DNA of 64,000 bases from Mucilaginibacter cryoferens. Its GTDB lineage: Bacteria > Bacteroidota > Bacteroidia > Sphingobacteriales > Sphingobacteriaceae. The notes beneath the pieces were generated by a model. It saw nothing but the letters and a program-made list of their open reading frames with translations. It had not been told where the DNA came from and did no database searches. Of the stretch, positions 36,707 through 45,383 are shown one piece after another. Numbering within the stretch: position 1 is the first letter of the stretch; each line of letters opens with the position of its first letter. Location: NCBI RefSeq assembly GCF_014205845.1, contig NZ_JACHCR010000002.1, positions 269,078 through 333,077 on the forward strand. Direction: 5' to 3'. A program made the position numbers and the translations under genes.

Positions 36707-38146
36707 ATGAAAAAATATCTTAAGGTGATTTCCGTATTGGCATTTAGCGGCCTGCTCACTTCAAATGTAAACGCTTTTGCCAACCACTGGGTTACTATTG
36801 GTAATGTTGCTGTTAATGATAGTGTAAAGCTTAATAAGGCAGCAATATTAAAACTGGCGGCATCGGCATATATTTATGGCCTGCCGGCTGTATTTACCGA
36901 TTTTACCCGCCAGGCCAGCGGCGCACCAAATAATATTTACGCGCACGGGCATAAGTTTCCAGATCATACTTCGCGGTTGGTGGTGGCACCCAACAACGAT
37001 ACCAATTACTCCAGCGCGTTTTTAGACCTGGGCGACGATGCCGTTATTTTAACCCTACCCGATACGCACGACAGGTATTATGTTGTGCCGTTGATGGATG
37101 CCTGGACAAACGTTTTTGCCACTTTTGGTAAAAGAACTACCGGTACCGGGCCGCAAACCTATGTTATTACCGGCCCGCATTGGAAAGGTACGCTCCCCGA
37201 CGGATTAAAACAGGTAAAAGCACCTACGGATCTGGTTTGGATCATTGGCCGCATCCAGGTGAACAGCCCCGACGATCAGGCAAATTTTGTGAGCAAGATA
37301 CAGGATCAGTTTAAGATCACTTTATTAAGTAACTGGGGCAAAGCAGATGCCATCACCTCTAAAAAGATCACTACCTATGATGTAGAGCTACCGCAGCTTA
37401 AAGCGGCGCAGGCACACCAGTTAAACGTGGTACAGGCCATTAAGCAATTGCCTATCGAAGATTACTTTAATTACCTGAATGCATTATTAGTTAAAAATCC
37501 GGGTTTAGCGGCAGATTCTGCCACCCTTAAAGCTTTTGCAGTTATTGGTATTGGTGCAGGTAAAAAGTTTAAGTTAGATGGTTTTGATGCAGAAACACAG
37601 GCCGCATTAAAGACTGTATCGGCAAAAATATATGATGCATTTGATGCTCAGAAACGGAATGATTTTAAACCTACGAACGGCACCAAATTGGGTGATTATA
37701 AAACAGATTATCTTACACGTGCCGTTGTGGCCTATAAAGGCCTGGGCGCGCTAACGCCCGAAGAAGCCACCTATATTGCTTATGCCGAAGACGCAGATAA
37801 GGTGCCACTGGCAGGTACCCGTAAATATGTAATACATTTTGAGCCTAATAAGTTGCCGCCGGCAAAAGCCTTCTGGTCGCTTACTATGTACGATAAGGAC
37901 AGGTACCTTACCGATAATCCCATAAAACGTTATGCTATTGGCGACAGAAATCCGCTAAAGTTTAATGCCGATGGATCGCTGGATATTTATGTACAACATG
38001 AAAGTCCGGGTACGGCAAAAGAAGCCAACTGGCTGCCTGCCCCGGCAGATTCATTTAATGTTATCCTGCGCATATATATCCCAACGGATAGTTACCTGGC
38101 CGATAAAGCTACCTGGGTAAATCCACCCTTAAAAAAACAGAAATAA
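36707..38146 (+). CDS. Exported DUF1254/DUF1214 protein
   Basis: I place the start at 36707, giving 479 residues and a clear signal peptide ('KVISVLAFSGLLTSNVNAFA'). The frame is open 11 codons further up. An N-terminal DUF1254 region ('VVAPNNDTNYSSAFLDLGDD', 'RYYVVPLMDAWTNVF') and a C-terminal DUF1214 region ('AKAFWSLTMYDKDRYL', 'VQHESPG') are visible. The biochemical role of this family is not established to my knowledge. Within this operon it would act in the periplasm, perhaps on the same sulfated compound as the sulfatases. That link is from context only. Confidence 0.85.
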   Translation: MKKYLKVISVLAFSGLLTSNVNAFANHWVTIGNVAVNDSVKLNKAAILKLAASAYIYGLPAVFTDFTRQASGAPNNIYAHGHKFPDHTSRLVVAPNNDTNYSSAFLDLGDDAVILTLPDTHDRYYVVPLMDAWTNVFATFGKRTTGTGPQTYVITGPHWKGTLPDGLKQVKAPTDLVWIIGRIQVNSPDDQANFVSKIQDQFKITLLSNWGKADAITSKKITTYDVELPQLKAAQAHQLNVVQAIKQLPIEDYFNYLNALLVKNPGLAADSATLKAFAVIGIGAGKKFKLDGFDAETQAALKTVSAKIYDAFDAQKRNDFKPTNGTKLGDYKTDYLTRAVVAYKGLGALTPEEATYIAYAEDADKVPLAGTRKYVIHFEPNKLPPAKAFWSLTMYDKDRYLTDNPIKRYAIGDRNPLKFNADGSLDIYVQHESPGTAKEANWLPAPADSFNVILRIYIPTDSYLADKATWVNPPLKKQK

Positions 38147-38168
38147 TAAACCATTAAAACTTAGGCAT

Positions 38169-38288
38169 ATGACAGTAGACGATTTTTTAATACTTGGCAA
38201 AAAAGTACTTATAGGTCTTTTAATAGGCATTATTCCGCTGGCGCTGGTTACGGGCGGTTTGTGGCTTATCACTGCATTGTTAAAATAG
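38169..38288 (+). CDS. Very small membrane protein (39 residues)
   Basis: ATG at 38169 gives a 39-residue protein. It has a polar start ('MTVDDFLILGKK') and one long hydrophobic helix ('IGLLIGIIPLALVTGGLWLI'). It lies 22 bases after the DUF1254 gene and 22 bases before the next small gene, all in one direction with no other coding option. Codon use looks like the neighbours. Function unknown; it may be a small partner of the membrane hydroxylase two genes later. Confidence 0.6.
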   Translation: MTVDDFLILGKKVLIGLLIGIIPLALVTGGLWLITALLK

Positions 38289-38310
38289 CACTATCAAAAA
38301 AATAAAGCGT

Positions 38311-38496
38311 ATGAAAACAGACCCGAAAACCCAAAAAAGTATCCTCAGAAATGCATTGCTGAGTGTATTTATTTACCTGTTGCCTATTTTGCTCATGTTT
38401 GGCTCTTTTTATATCACGGGTAAACGCCCGTGGAAACAACAGCAAGGTACCTTATCTATTAACAAAACCATTAACCCAATAAATAAAAAGCCATGA
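38311..38496 (+). CDS. Small membrane protein (61 residues)
   Basis: The 61-residue protein has a basic N-terminus, one hydrophobic helix ('LLSVFIYLLPILLMFGSFYI') and a polar tail. Its TGA overlaps the ATG of the hydroxylase gene by 4 bases (ATGA), so the two are translationally coupled. That strongly supports it as a real gene. I do not recognise the family. A small partner of the fatty-acid-hydroxylase-like protein is plausible. Confidence 0.65.
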   Translation: MKTDPKTQKSILRNALLSVFIYLLPILLMFGSFYITGKRPWKQQQGTLSINKTINPINKKP

Positions 38497-39443
38497 TCAA
38501 GTTTTTAGAAACCATATCGCAAAGCTTAAACGGCCTGGGCTTCCCGGCGCTAATATTGTTGCTCGGCATCCTGGAGTTTTCGCTCGGATTGTACGGAAAA
38601 CACTGGACAAAAAACGAGCGGATACTGGATATTGCTAGTTTCATCTTTCCGCCATTGGTGCTGGCACCGGTACTGGCCTTTTTCGGGCTTAAATTTTTAC
38701 CGCATGTAATACCACAATACCATAATGTACTTTCGTGGGTGCCTTTTATATGGGGCTTTTTTATCATCGCTATTGCCGACGATCTTACCCAGTACTGGTA
38801 TCACCGGTTGCACCACCAGATTCCGTTTTTGTGGCGCTTTCACCGCACACACCATTCGGCACCTTATATGGGTATGGCAATGGCAAGCAGGCAAAATATC
38901 ATCTATACATTTTTATTTTCGCAAATATACCTCACCATTGTGCTGGTATACGTTGGCCTGGGTTACCCCGCCTTATTTGTAAGGGCGTTAAAAACATTGA
39001 TTGTAACCTTTGCCCATTCGAGCATTAAGTGGGACAAGCCGTTTTATAAATACAAAGTGCTACACCCGGTTGCCTGGGTATTGGAACGGCTGATATCAAC
39101 CCCGGCCACCCACCATGCACACCACTCCAACTCCACAGATGATGGGGTAGGGTATTACAAAGGCAATTTTGGTAATATGTTTTTCCTTTGGGATGTCATC
39201 TTTGGTACGGCGCACATCTCCAGGCAATACCCGAAAGCCTATGGCATATCCCATTATGAGGGCGACGAATGGTATGCGCAACTGTTGTGGCCTATCCTTA
39301 AATCAAAAAAAGAAGGCAGCGAACTATCGCGCAGGGGGCCTGTAGTAAGGGCAGATATTGTTACCGAACCGGTTTTAATTCCTATACAGCCGGATAAGGC
39401 TGCTTCTGTTAAATCCTTAAATACTGTATCAACTATAAACTAA
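38493..39443 (+). CDS. Fatty acid hydroxylase/sterol desaturase-family membrane protein
   Basis: The 316-residue integral membrane protein has the eight-His diiron pattern of the family. 'HRLHH' and 'HRTHHS' lie close together after 'IIAIADDLTQYWY', and 'THHAHHSNSTDD' comes later. Four or so membrane segments flank these. Members hydroxylate or desaturate lipids and sterols using O2. Its ATG overlaps the stop of the small gene before it, and a sulfatase follows 16 bases later. The substrate is unknown: a lipid, a sulfated lipid or sterol-like compound are possibilities from context. Confidence 0.85.
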   Translation: MIKFLETISQSLNGLGFPALILLLGILEFSLGLYGKHWTKNERILDIASFIFPPLVLAPVLAFFGLKFLPHVIPQYHNVLSWVPFIWGFFIIAIADDLTQYWYHRLHHQIPFLWRFHRTHHSAPYMGMAMASRQNIIYTFLFSQIYLTIVLVYVGLGYPALFVRALKTLIVTFAHSSIKWDKPFYKYKVLHPVAWVLERLISTPATHHAHHSNSTDDGVGYYKGNFGNMFFLWDVIFGTAHISRQYPKAYGISHYEGDEWYAQLLWPILKSKKEGSELSRRGPVVRADIVTEPVLIPIQPDKAASVKSLNTVSTIN

Positions 39444-39459
39444 CTTTTAACCTAAATAC

Positions 39460-41367
39460 ATGAAAACACAAATTAAATCTATTAACCGGTTATCAAAGAT
39501 CACTTTGTTATCCGGGGCATTGGTTATGTCGGCTATGGCATCAGCTTTTGCTCAAAATAGTCAGGCTACGGCTTACCAGGGTAAGGTTGGCAAAACACTA
39601 GCCGACTCAAAAGAATGGTGGCCCGCCCCGGTAAAAGCGCCAAAAGGCGCGCCAAACGTGATCTGGATTTTGCTGGATGATGTTGGCTTTGGTGCAACCA
39701 GCGCTTTTGGAGGCGTAATTAGTACCCCAACTTATGATAGCCTGGCCAACAATGGCCTGCGCTATACTAATTTCCATACGGCTGCTATTTGCGCGCCAAC
39801 AAGGGCCGCGTTGCTTACCGGACGTAATCACCACTATGTACACATGGGCGGTTTTGCGCATACCATATTATCGGCCGGGTTTCCGGGTTACGATGGTCGC
39901 ATTCCGGCAGATAAAGGCACCATTGCCGAGATATTGCGCGAGAGCGGTTACAATACCTTTGCAGTTGGCAAGTACGGCTTAACACCCGATGAGGACGCTA
40001 CCGATGCCGGTCCGTTTGATAGGTGGCCAAGCGGCAAGGGCTTCGATCATTTTTTCGGCTTTCTTGGCTCGCAAACAGACCAGTATAAACCCGATCTGGT
40101 TGAAGATAACGCGCATGTAAAGCCCGATGGAAGGCACCTGAGCGAGCAGATCACAGATAAAGCTATCAGCTATATTACCCGCCAGCAAAAGGTAGCGCCC
40201 AATAAACCATTTTTCCTGTACTACGCACCCGGCGCTACACATGCCCCTCACCAGGTTGCCAAAGAGTGGAGCGACCTATATAAAGGGAAGTTTGACGAAG
40301 GATGGGATGTTTTCCGTGAAAAAGTATTTGCCGAACAAAAGCGTAAAGGGATCATTCCCCAAAACGCAGTATTGCCGCCACGTAATGCAGGTATAAAAGC
40401 ATGGAACACCTTACCGGCAGATGAGAAAAGATTGTATGCCCGCTTTATGGAAGTTTACGCTGGGTATCTTACCTATACCGATCATGAAACAGAGCGTTTA
40501 ATAAGCTATCTGAAACAAAGCGGTCAGCTTGATAATACCCTGATATTTGTAGTGCTTGGCGATAACGGTGCCAGTAAAGAAGGTTCGCAAAACGGCGATA
40601 TTGATCGTTCTATATTAGCTAACAACCAATCGGAAGCAGAAACTATCAAATACAATCTTAACAAGATTGATGAGATAGGCACACCAGAAGGTACCGAAGC
40701 CAATTATCCCTTAGGTTGGGCACAGGCTGCCAATACGCCGTTTAAATACTGGAAACAGGATGCCAATTCTGAAGGGGGCACCCGTAACCCGCTTATTGTA
40801 TTTTATCCTAAAGGTATTAAAGATAAAGGAGGCATCCGCACGCAATACAGCCATGTTAATGATTTATTGCCTACTACGCTGGAGTACCTGGGCATCAAAG
40901 CGCCCGAATATATTAAGGGTATAAAACAGGATACACTACAGGGAACATCATTGGTTTATTCGTTTGATAATGCCACTGCGCCAACCAGGCATAACCTGCA
41001 GTACTATTATATTTTTGGTTCGCGCTCTATTTATCACAACGGATGGAAGGCCGAAGCTTTACATAATACCGCGTTTTTCAATCCTTCACGCAACATTGCC
41101 GATACGGCCAGGAGCTATGAAAAAGACAAGTGGGAACTATATAACCTGGATAAGGATTTTAACGAACGGATAGACCTTGCTGCAAAATATCCCGAAAAAC
41201 TAAAAGAGTTACAAGCTTTGTTTGATGAGCAGGCCAAGACGAATAACATTTATCCTTTTATTGATTGGGATGATGTGTTTAAACAAAGGATTCACAAAAA
41301 ATCAAGCGTAGCGCAGTCAACCCAACAGTCAATGATCGGTACGCCATCAAATCAAACAAATAAATGA
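39460..41367 (+). CDS. Exported sulfatase 1 (formylglycine type)
   Basis: The 635-residue protein has a signal peptide ('VMSAMASAFAQ'). Metal-site start 'NVIWILLDDVGFG' and the sulfatase signature 'CAPTRAALLTGR' are visible; Cys111 is the residue turned into formylglycine. Later blocks include 'FAVGKYGL', 'PFFLYYAPGATHAPH' and 'FVVLGDNGASKEG'. It removes sulfate from a sulfate ester in the periplasm. It overlaps sulfatase 2 by 4 bases and is followed in the same operon by the maturing enzyme. It is longer than many arylsulfatases, with an extended C-terminal part. Confidence 0.93.
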   Translation: MKTQIKSINRLSKITLLSGALVMSAMASAFAQNSQATAYQGKVGKTLADSKEWWPAPVKAPKGAPNVIWILLDDVGFGATSAFGGVISTPTYDSLANNGLRYTNFHTAAICAPTRAALLTGRNHHYVHMGGFAHTILSAGFPGYDGRIPADKGTIAEILRESGYNTFAVGKYGLTPDEDATDAGPFDRWPSGKGFDHFFGFLGSQTDQYKPDLVEDNAHVKPDGRHLSEQITDKAISYITRQQKVAPNKPFFLYYAPGATHAPHQVAKEWSDLYKGKFDEGWDVFREKVFAEQKRKGIIPQNAVLPPRNAGIKAWNTLPADEKRLYARFMEVYAGYLTYTDHETERLISYLKQSGQLDNTLIFVVLGDNGASKEGSQNGDIDRSILANNQSEAETIKYNLNKIDEIGTPEGTEANYPLGWAQAANTPFKYWKQDANSEGGTRNPLIVFYPKGIKDKGGIRTQYSHVNDLLPTTLEYLGIKAPEYIKGIKQDTLQGTSLVYSFDNATAPTRHNLQYYYIFGSRSIYHNGWKAEALHNTAFFNPSRNIADTARSYEKDKWELYNLDKDFNERIDLAAKYPEKLKELQALFDEQAKTNNIYPFIDWDDVFKQRIHKKSSVAQSTQQSMIGTPSNQTNK

Positions 41368-42989
41368 AAAAATTAAGTATTGCTTTTATAGCGTTTTTTA
41401 CAGCCGGCTTAAGCTTTCAGCAGGTGCAGGCTCAGCAAAAAAAGCCAAACATCATCCTCATTGTGGTTGATGATATGGGGTATGCCGATCTGGGTAGCTA
41501 TGGTTCCGAGATCCATACCCCTAATTTAGATAAACTGGCACAGCAGGGTTTGCGTTTAAAGGAGTTTTATAACAACGCCATCTGCGCGCCAACCCGTGCA
41601 TCTATTTTAACCGGGCAGGATCAGCATAAGGCGGGCATCGGTTATTTCGACCAAAATTTGGGCTTGCCGGCCTATCAGGGGTACCTTAATAAGGAGTCGT
41701 TAACCTTGGCCGAGGTGTTAAAGCAAAATGGTTATAGCACGCTAATGTCTGGTAAATGGCATGTTGGTAACGATAGTACCAGCTGGCCAAATCAGCGCGG
41801 GTTCGATCATTTCTTTGGCATTATAGGTGGCGCGGCTAATTATTTTAATACCGGTTATATGCCGCTTGCCGGTGCCAAATACCCGGTTATTATTGAAGAA
41901 GATAACAAACGCTGGCGCAAGCCCGATGATAGTTATTATATGACAGATGAGATTGGCGACCATGCCACCAAATTTTTGGATGAGCAAAGCAAAACCAGTA
42001 AGCCATTCTTTTTATACCTAACCTTTAATGCGCCGCACTGGCCATTACAGGCATTGCCAGAGGATATTGCCAAATACAAAGGCCGGTACAATATTGGTTG
42101 GGACTCGCTGCGTAAAGAGCGCCTGGCCCGGCAGGTACAATTAGGCTTGCGCGACCCAGGTCAGCCTATCGCCGTGCGGGATGCCGAGGTGCCTAACTGG
42201 GATAATCTTACCTATGATGAGCAGCAATTATGGAAAGCCAAAATGGAAGTTTACGCAGCCATGGTTGATAGGATGGATCAGAACGTTGGTAAAGTACTTG
42301 ATAAGTTAAAAGAACTTAAAAAGGACGATAATACACTCATTGTATTTATATCAGACAATGGCGCGCCGGCCGAGGATGTAGCGCACGGTAAGGTACACGC
42401 GGCCCGTAACGTTGGGCCGGTTGGTACATCCGGTTCGTTTGAATCGCAGGGTAAAAACTGGTCGTTTGTTTCTAACTCGCCGTTACGGTCTTTTAAAGGC
42501 GCGTTGTATGAAGGCGGCATGAGTTCGCCGCTGATTGCCTGGTTCCCCGGTAAAATAAAAGCCAATACTATTGAAAGAGGTACTGCCCACCTGGTAGATC
42601 TTGCTCCCACATTTTATGATGTGGCAGGGGCTAAATACCCTACAGCTTATAACGGTACTAAAACTAACCCGTTGATTGGCAAAAGCCTAACCGGTTTGTT
42701 TTTTAGAGGTGAAGAACTTAACCGCGATAAACCTTTATTTTGGGAATTATGGGGCAACCGTGCTATTCGCGAGGGTAAGTGGAAACTGGTGTCGGTATTC
42801 CCTGTAAACCAGTGGGAATTGTATGATATTGATAACGATAGGGGAGAAACCAATAACTTAGCGGCAAAAAATCCCGACGTGGTGCGCAAGCTTTCGTTAG
42901 AATACCTGCAATGGGTAAACGCAAATAATGTAGTTTTGGATTTTAATTTAATAAAGCCAAAAGCTATACTGGATATTAAAGCAAATTAA
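41364..42989 (+). CDS. Exported sulfatase 2, arylsulfatase-like (formylglycine type)
   Basis: The 541-residue protein has a signal peptide ('LSFQQVQAQ'). 'NIILIVVDDMGYADLGSYG' carries the metal-binding Asp pair, and 'CAPTRASILTGQ' carries Cys74, the formylglycine precursor. 'LMSGKWHVG', 'FYLTFNAPHWPLQ' and 'VFISDNGAPAED' follow, as in arylsulfatases. It starts inside the last codons of sulfatase 1 (ATGA overlap), so the two are coupled. They are of different subfamilies, suggesting two substrates or two sulfate positions. Confidence 0.94.
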   Translation: MKKLSIAFIAFFTAGLSFQQVQAQQKKPNIILIVVDDMGYADLGSYGSEIHTPNLDKLAQQGLRLKEFYNNAICAPTRASILTGQDQHKAGIGYFDQNLGLPAYQGYLNKESLTLAEVLKQNGYSTLMSGKWHVGNDSTSWPNQRGFDHFFGIIGGAANYFNTGYMPLAGAKYPVIIEEDNKRWRKPDDSYYMTDEIGDHATKFLDEQSKTSKPFFLYLTFNAPHWPLQALPEDIAKYKGRYNIGWDSLRKERLARQVQLGLRDPGQPIAVRDAEVPNWDNLTYDEQQLWKAKMEVYAAMVDRMDQNVGKVLDKLKELKKDDNTLIVFISDNGAPAEDVAHGKVHAARNVGPVGTSGSFESQGKNWSFVSNSPLRSFKGALYEGGMSSPLIAWFPGKIKANTIERGTAHLVDLAPTFYDVAGAKYPTAYNGTKTNPLIGKSLTGLFFRGEELNRDKPLFWELWGNRAIREGKWKLVSVFPVNQWELYDIDNDRGETNNLAAKNPDVVRKLSLEYLQWVNANNVVLDFNLIKPKAILDIKAN

Positions 42990-43014
42990 GGTGGATAAAA
43001 AGGTTGAGCCGGTA

Positions 43015-44193
43015 ATGAAGGCGTTAATAATAAGAAGAAGGCAATTGTATAGCATCGGTTTGGGGTTGATGATAGCGGGTATTGGCTTGTCGGTTTCATC
43101 GTGCAAACCTAAGCCGGCTGCTGCAAGTGTTGTTGTTAAGCCTGTGTTACCGGCCAAAAAAGCTATCTGCTGCGAATCGAATATCCCGGCACGTTTTCCT
43201 TCGCTGGCAGGGCATCAGGCTGTATTGTTAGATAGGGCGAGCGCTGCCACAGCCGGCCATGAAGGAATGGTGTTTATAAAAGCGGGTACTTTTCAAATGG
43301 GGGGCGATAATAAACAGGCATCGCCCGATGAATATCCAAAACACCAGGTAAGTGTAAACGGCTTTTGGATTGATGTAACCGAGGTAACCAATGCCGCATT
43401 CAGCAAGTTTGTAAATGCCACGCACTATGTTACCACAGCCGAGAAAAAGCCTGATTGGAACGAATTGAAAAAACAATTGCCTCCCGGAACCCAAAAACCG
43501 GCCGATAGTTTGATGGTAGCAGCATCGCTGGTGTTTAGCGCGCCAACTCATCCTGTTGATTTGAATGATTACAGCCAATGGTGGGTTTGGAAAAAAGGTG
43601 CCGACTGGAAACATCCGCATGGCCCCAAAAGCAGCATTAAAGGAAAAGAAAACTACCCGGTGGTACACATATCCTGGTTTGATGCTGTGGCTTATTGTAA
43701 ATGGGCCGGCAAACGTTTACCTACAGAAGCCGAGTGGGAGTGGGCTGCCCGTGGCGGCCTGCAAAACAAGGTTTATCCCTGGGGTAACCAACCTGTTGAC
43801 GATGGCAAAGCCAAGGCCAATACCTGGCAGGGCCATTTCCCGGATAACAACACCATTAAAGATAAATTTTACGGTATAGCGCCGGTTTCTAGCTTTGCAC
43901 CCAATGGTTACGGCCTGTATGATATGGCAGGTAACGTATGGGAGTGGTGCGCCGACTATTACAACAACGATTATTACAAAACTATTAACAGGCCCGAAGG
44001 AGTTAAAAATCCATATGGCCCCGCCAAAAGTTTCGACCCTGATGAGCCCTATGCTGTAAAAAGGGTGATCCGTGGAGGCTCGTTTTTATGTAATGACAGT
44101 TACTGCTCGGGCTACCGTGTTGCCCGCCGGATGAAAAGTACCGAAGATAGTGGTATGGAACATTTAGGGTTTAGATGTGTTGCTGATAAATAG
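43015..44193 (+). CDS. Formylglycine-generating enzyme (SUMF1 type), predicted lipoprotein
   Basis: The start at 43015 is preferred; a GTG 8 codons upstream is possible. The 392-residue protein has an N-terminal hydrophobic segment ending in a lipobox-like 'LSVSSC'. An FGE-sulfatase domain follows ('FIKAGTFQMGGDN', 'VHISWFDAVAYCKWAGKRLP', 'YGLYDMAGNVWEWCADYY', 'LGFRCVAD'). The catalytic Cys pair is kept at Cys359 and Cys364 ('FLCNDSYCSGYR'), so it should be a true copper/O2-dependent FGE. It converts the sulfatase Cys to formylglycine. Its predicted export is unusual for bacteria, where FGE normally acts before Sec export. Confidence 0.9.
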   Translation: MKALIIRRRQLYSIGLGLMIAGIGLSVSSCKPKPAAASVVVKPVLPAKKAICCESNIPARFPSLAGHQAVLLDRASAATAGHEGMVFIKAGTFQMGGDNKQASPDEYPKHQVSVNGFWIDVTEVTNAAFSKFVNATHYVTTAEKKPDWNELKKQLPPGTQKPADSLMVAASLVFSAPTHPVDLNDYSQWWVWKKGADWKHPHGPKSSIKGKENYPVVHISWFDAVAYCKWAGKRLPTEAEWEWAARGGLQNKVYPWGNQPVDDGKAKANTWQGHFPDNNTIKDKFYGIAPVSSFAPNGYGLYDMAGNVWEWCADYYNNDYYKTINRPEGVKNPYGPAKSFDPDEPYAVKRVIRGGSFLCNDSYCSGYRVARRMKSTEDSGMEHLGFRCVADK

Positions 44194-44212
44194 GCGATTT
44201 ACACAAACGAGA

Positions 44213-44294
44213 CACCAGGCAGGATACCTGGTATGCTGCCCGGTGTTTTTTTAATAAAATAGGAAAGGCCCTTGATCATCATCAGGGGCTCTTT
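44213..44294 (+). terminator. Tandem terminators ending the sulfatase operon
   Basis: CACCAGGCAG / CTGCCCGGTG (one mismatch) is followed by T7 at 44213-44252. A second hairpin AAAGGCCCTTGAT / ATCAGGGGCTCTTT (44264-44294) follows with TCTTTCT. The rest of the 300-base gap to 44493 holds CATATTTG near 44391, one base off the -7 consensus, as a possible promoter for the urea transporter. Confidence 0.75.
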
Positions 44295-44493
44295 CTATTT
44301 CTGGCAGGCTGGGAGGGATCTCTGTAAATTATGCTGTTATGTGGGCGTCTTATATTTATTGCGAAGGCCTGAAAAATTCTTACATTATCTCCATATTTGT
44401 TGTGGATATTGACATTGATCTTAAGATGGCTTCATCACTATCTGTCAATAATATTTGCAGTAACAGCTCATCCAAACACCAATTACTAAACAA

Positions 44494-45372
44494 ATGACCA
44501 GGCAACAGCAAAGCTTTTTAGGTATGGTAAGCCCCTTCTTTAAAGGTATTGGGCAAATTATGTTACAGGACAGTGTATGGACAGGCTTGTTTTTTTTGGT
44601 TGGAATATGCTGCGGTTCGTTAATGATGGGGCTTGCTGCAACGGTAGCTGTAACTATTGGGACGTTTACCGCGATGCTGCTGAAATATAATAAAGATGAG
44701 ATAAATAACGGACTATATGGATTTAGTGCAACGTTGGTAGGGGTAGCCCTCATTTGTTTTTTTCAACCGACTATTATAATCTGGGTCGCTGTTGTTATCG
44801 GCTCGGCGCTGGCAACTATTATACAGCATTTGTTTATTGTAAAGAAAATACCAGCGTTTACTTTTCCATTCATTTTGGTTACGTGGGTGTTTTTGTATGT
44901 TTTTCACTGTTTTCCGGTTTTAATACCGTCGCAGCCTGCATCAACCGGCAGTTACGTAAATAATTATCCTGCATTATTTTCTCACGGTATTGGGCAGGTA
45001 ATTTTTCAGGATAATATTTGGGCAGGGGTGCTATTTAGCATTGGTGTTTTTATTAGTCGCCCAATTGCTGCCATCTATGCTATAATGAGTATCGCGTTAA
45101 GCAGTATAATGGCTTACCACTTAAAGGAACCGGTAAGTGACATTTACCTGGGACTACTGAGCTATAACGCGGTGCTTTGTGCCATTACTTTCGCGGGGAA
45201 CAAAGCGGAGGATTTTATAACGGCACTTATTGCTGTTGTACTATCTGTTCTGATCATGATTCTGATGAGGTATATGAACATGCCTGCATTAACATTCCCT
45301 TTTTTATTGGCTACATGGTTCTCGATACTTATAAAAATGGCGAAACAAACGGTTCAATTAAAATTAAAGTAG
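44494..45372 (+). CDS. Urea transporter (UT family)
   Basis: The 292-residue membrane protein has an internal twofold repeat. 'GIGQIMLQDSVWTGLFFLVG' in the first half matches 'GIGQVIFQDNIWAGVLFSIG' in the second. UT signature blocks 'NGLYGFSATLVGVAL' and 'LGLLSYNAVLCAITFAG' line the urea slot. It lets urea through the inner membrane by facilitated diffusion. No urease gene is visible in the window. A pirin gene follows 11 bases later, so they may be co-transcribed. Confidence 0.9.
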   Translation: MTRQQQSFLGMVSPFFKGIGQIMLQDSVWTGLFFLVGICCGSLMMGLAATVAVTIGTFTAMLLKYNKDEINNGLYGFSATLVGVALICFFQPTIIIWVAVVIGSALATIIQHLFIVKKIPAFTFPFILVTWVFLYVFHCFPVLIPSQPASTGSYVNNYPALFSHGIGQVIFQDNIWAGVLFSIGVFISRPIAAIYAIMSIALSSIMAYHLKEPVSDIYLGLLSYNAVLCAITFAGNKAEDFITALIAVVLSVLIMILMRYMNMPALTFPFLLATWFSILIKMAKQTVQLKLK

Positions 45373-45383
45373 TAAAGATAGTT

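Noticed and set aside
45177..45383. Upstream start for pirin 1
   Set aside because: It overlaps the urea transporter in another frame and the translation is Cys/Tyr-rich noise; conserved pirin sequence begins at 45384.
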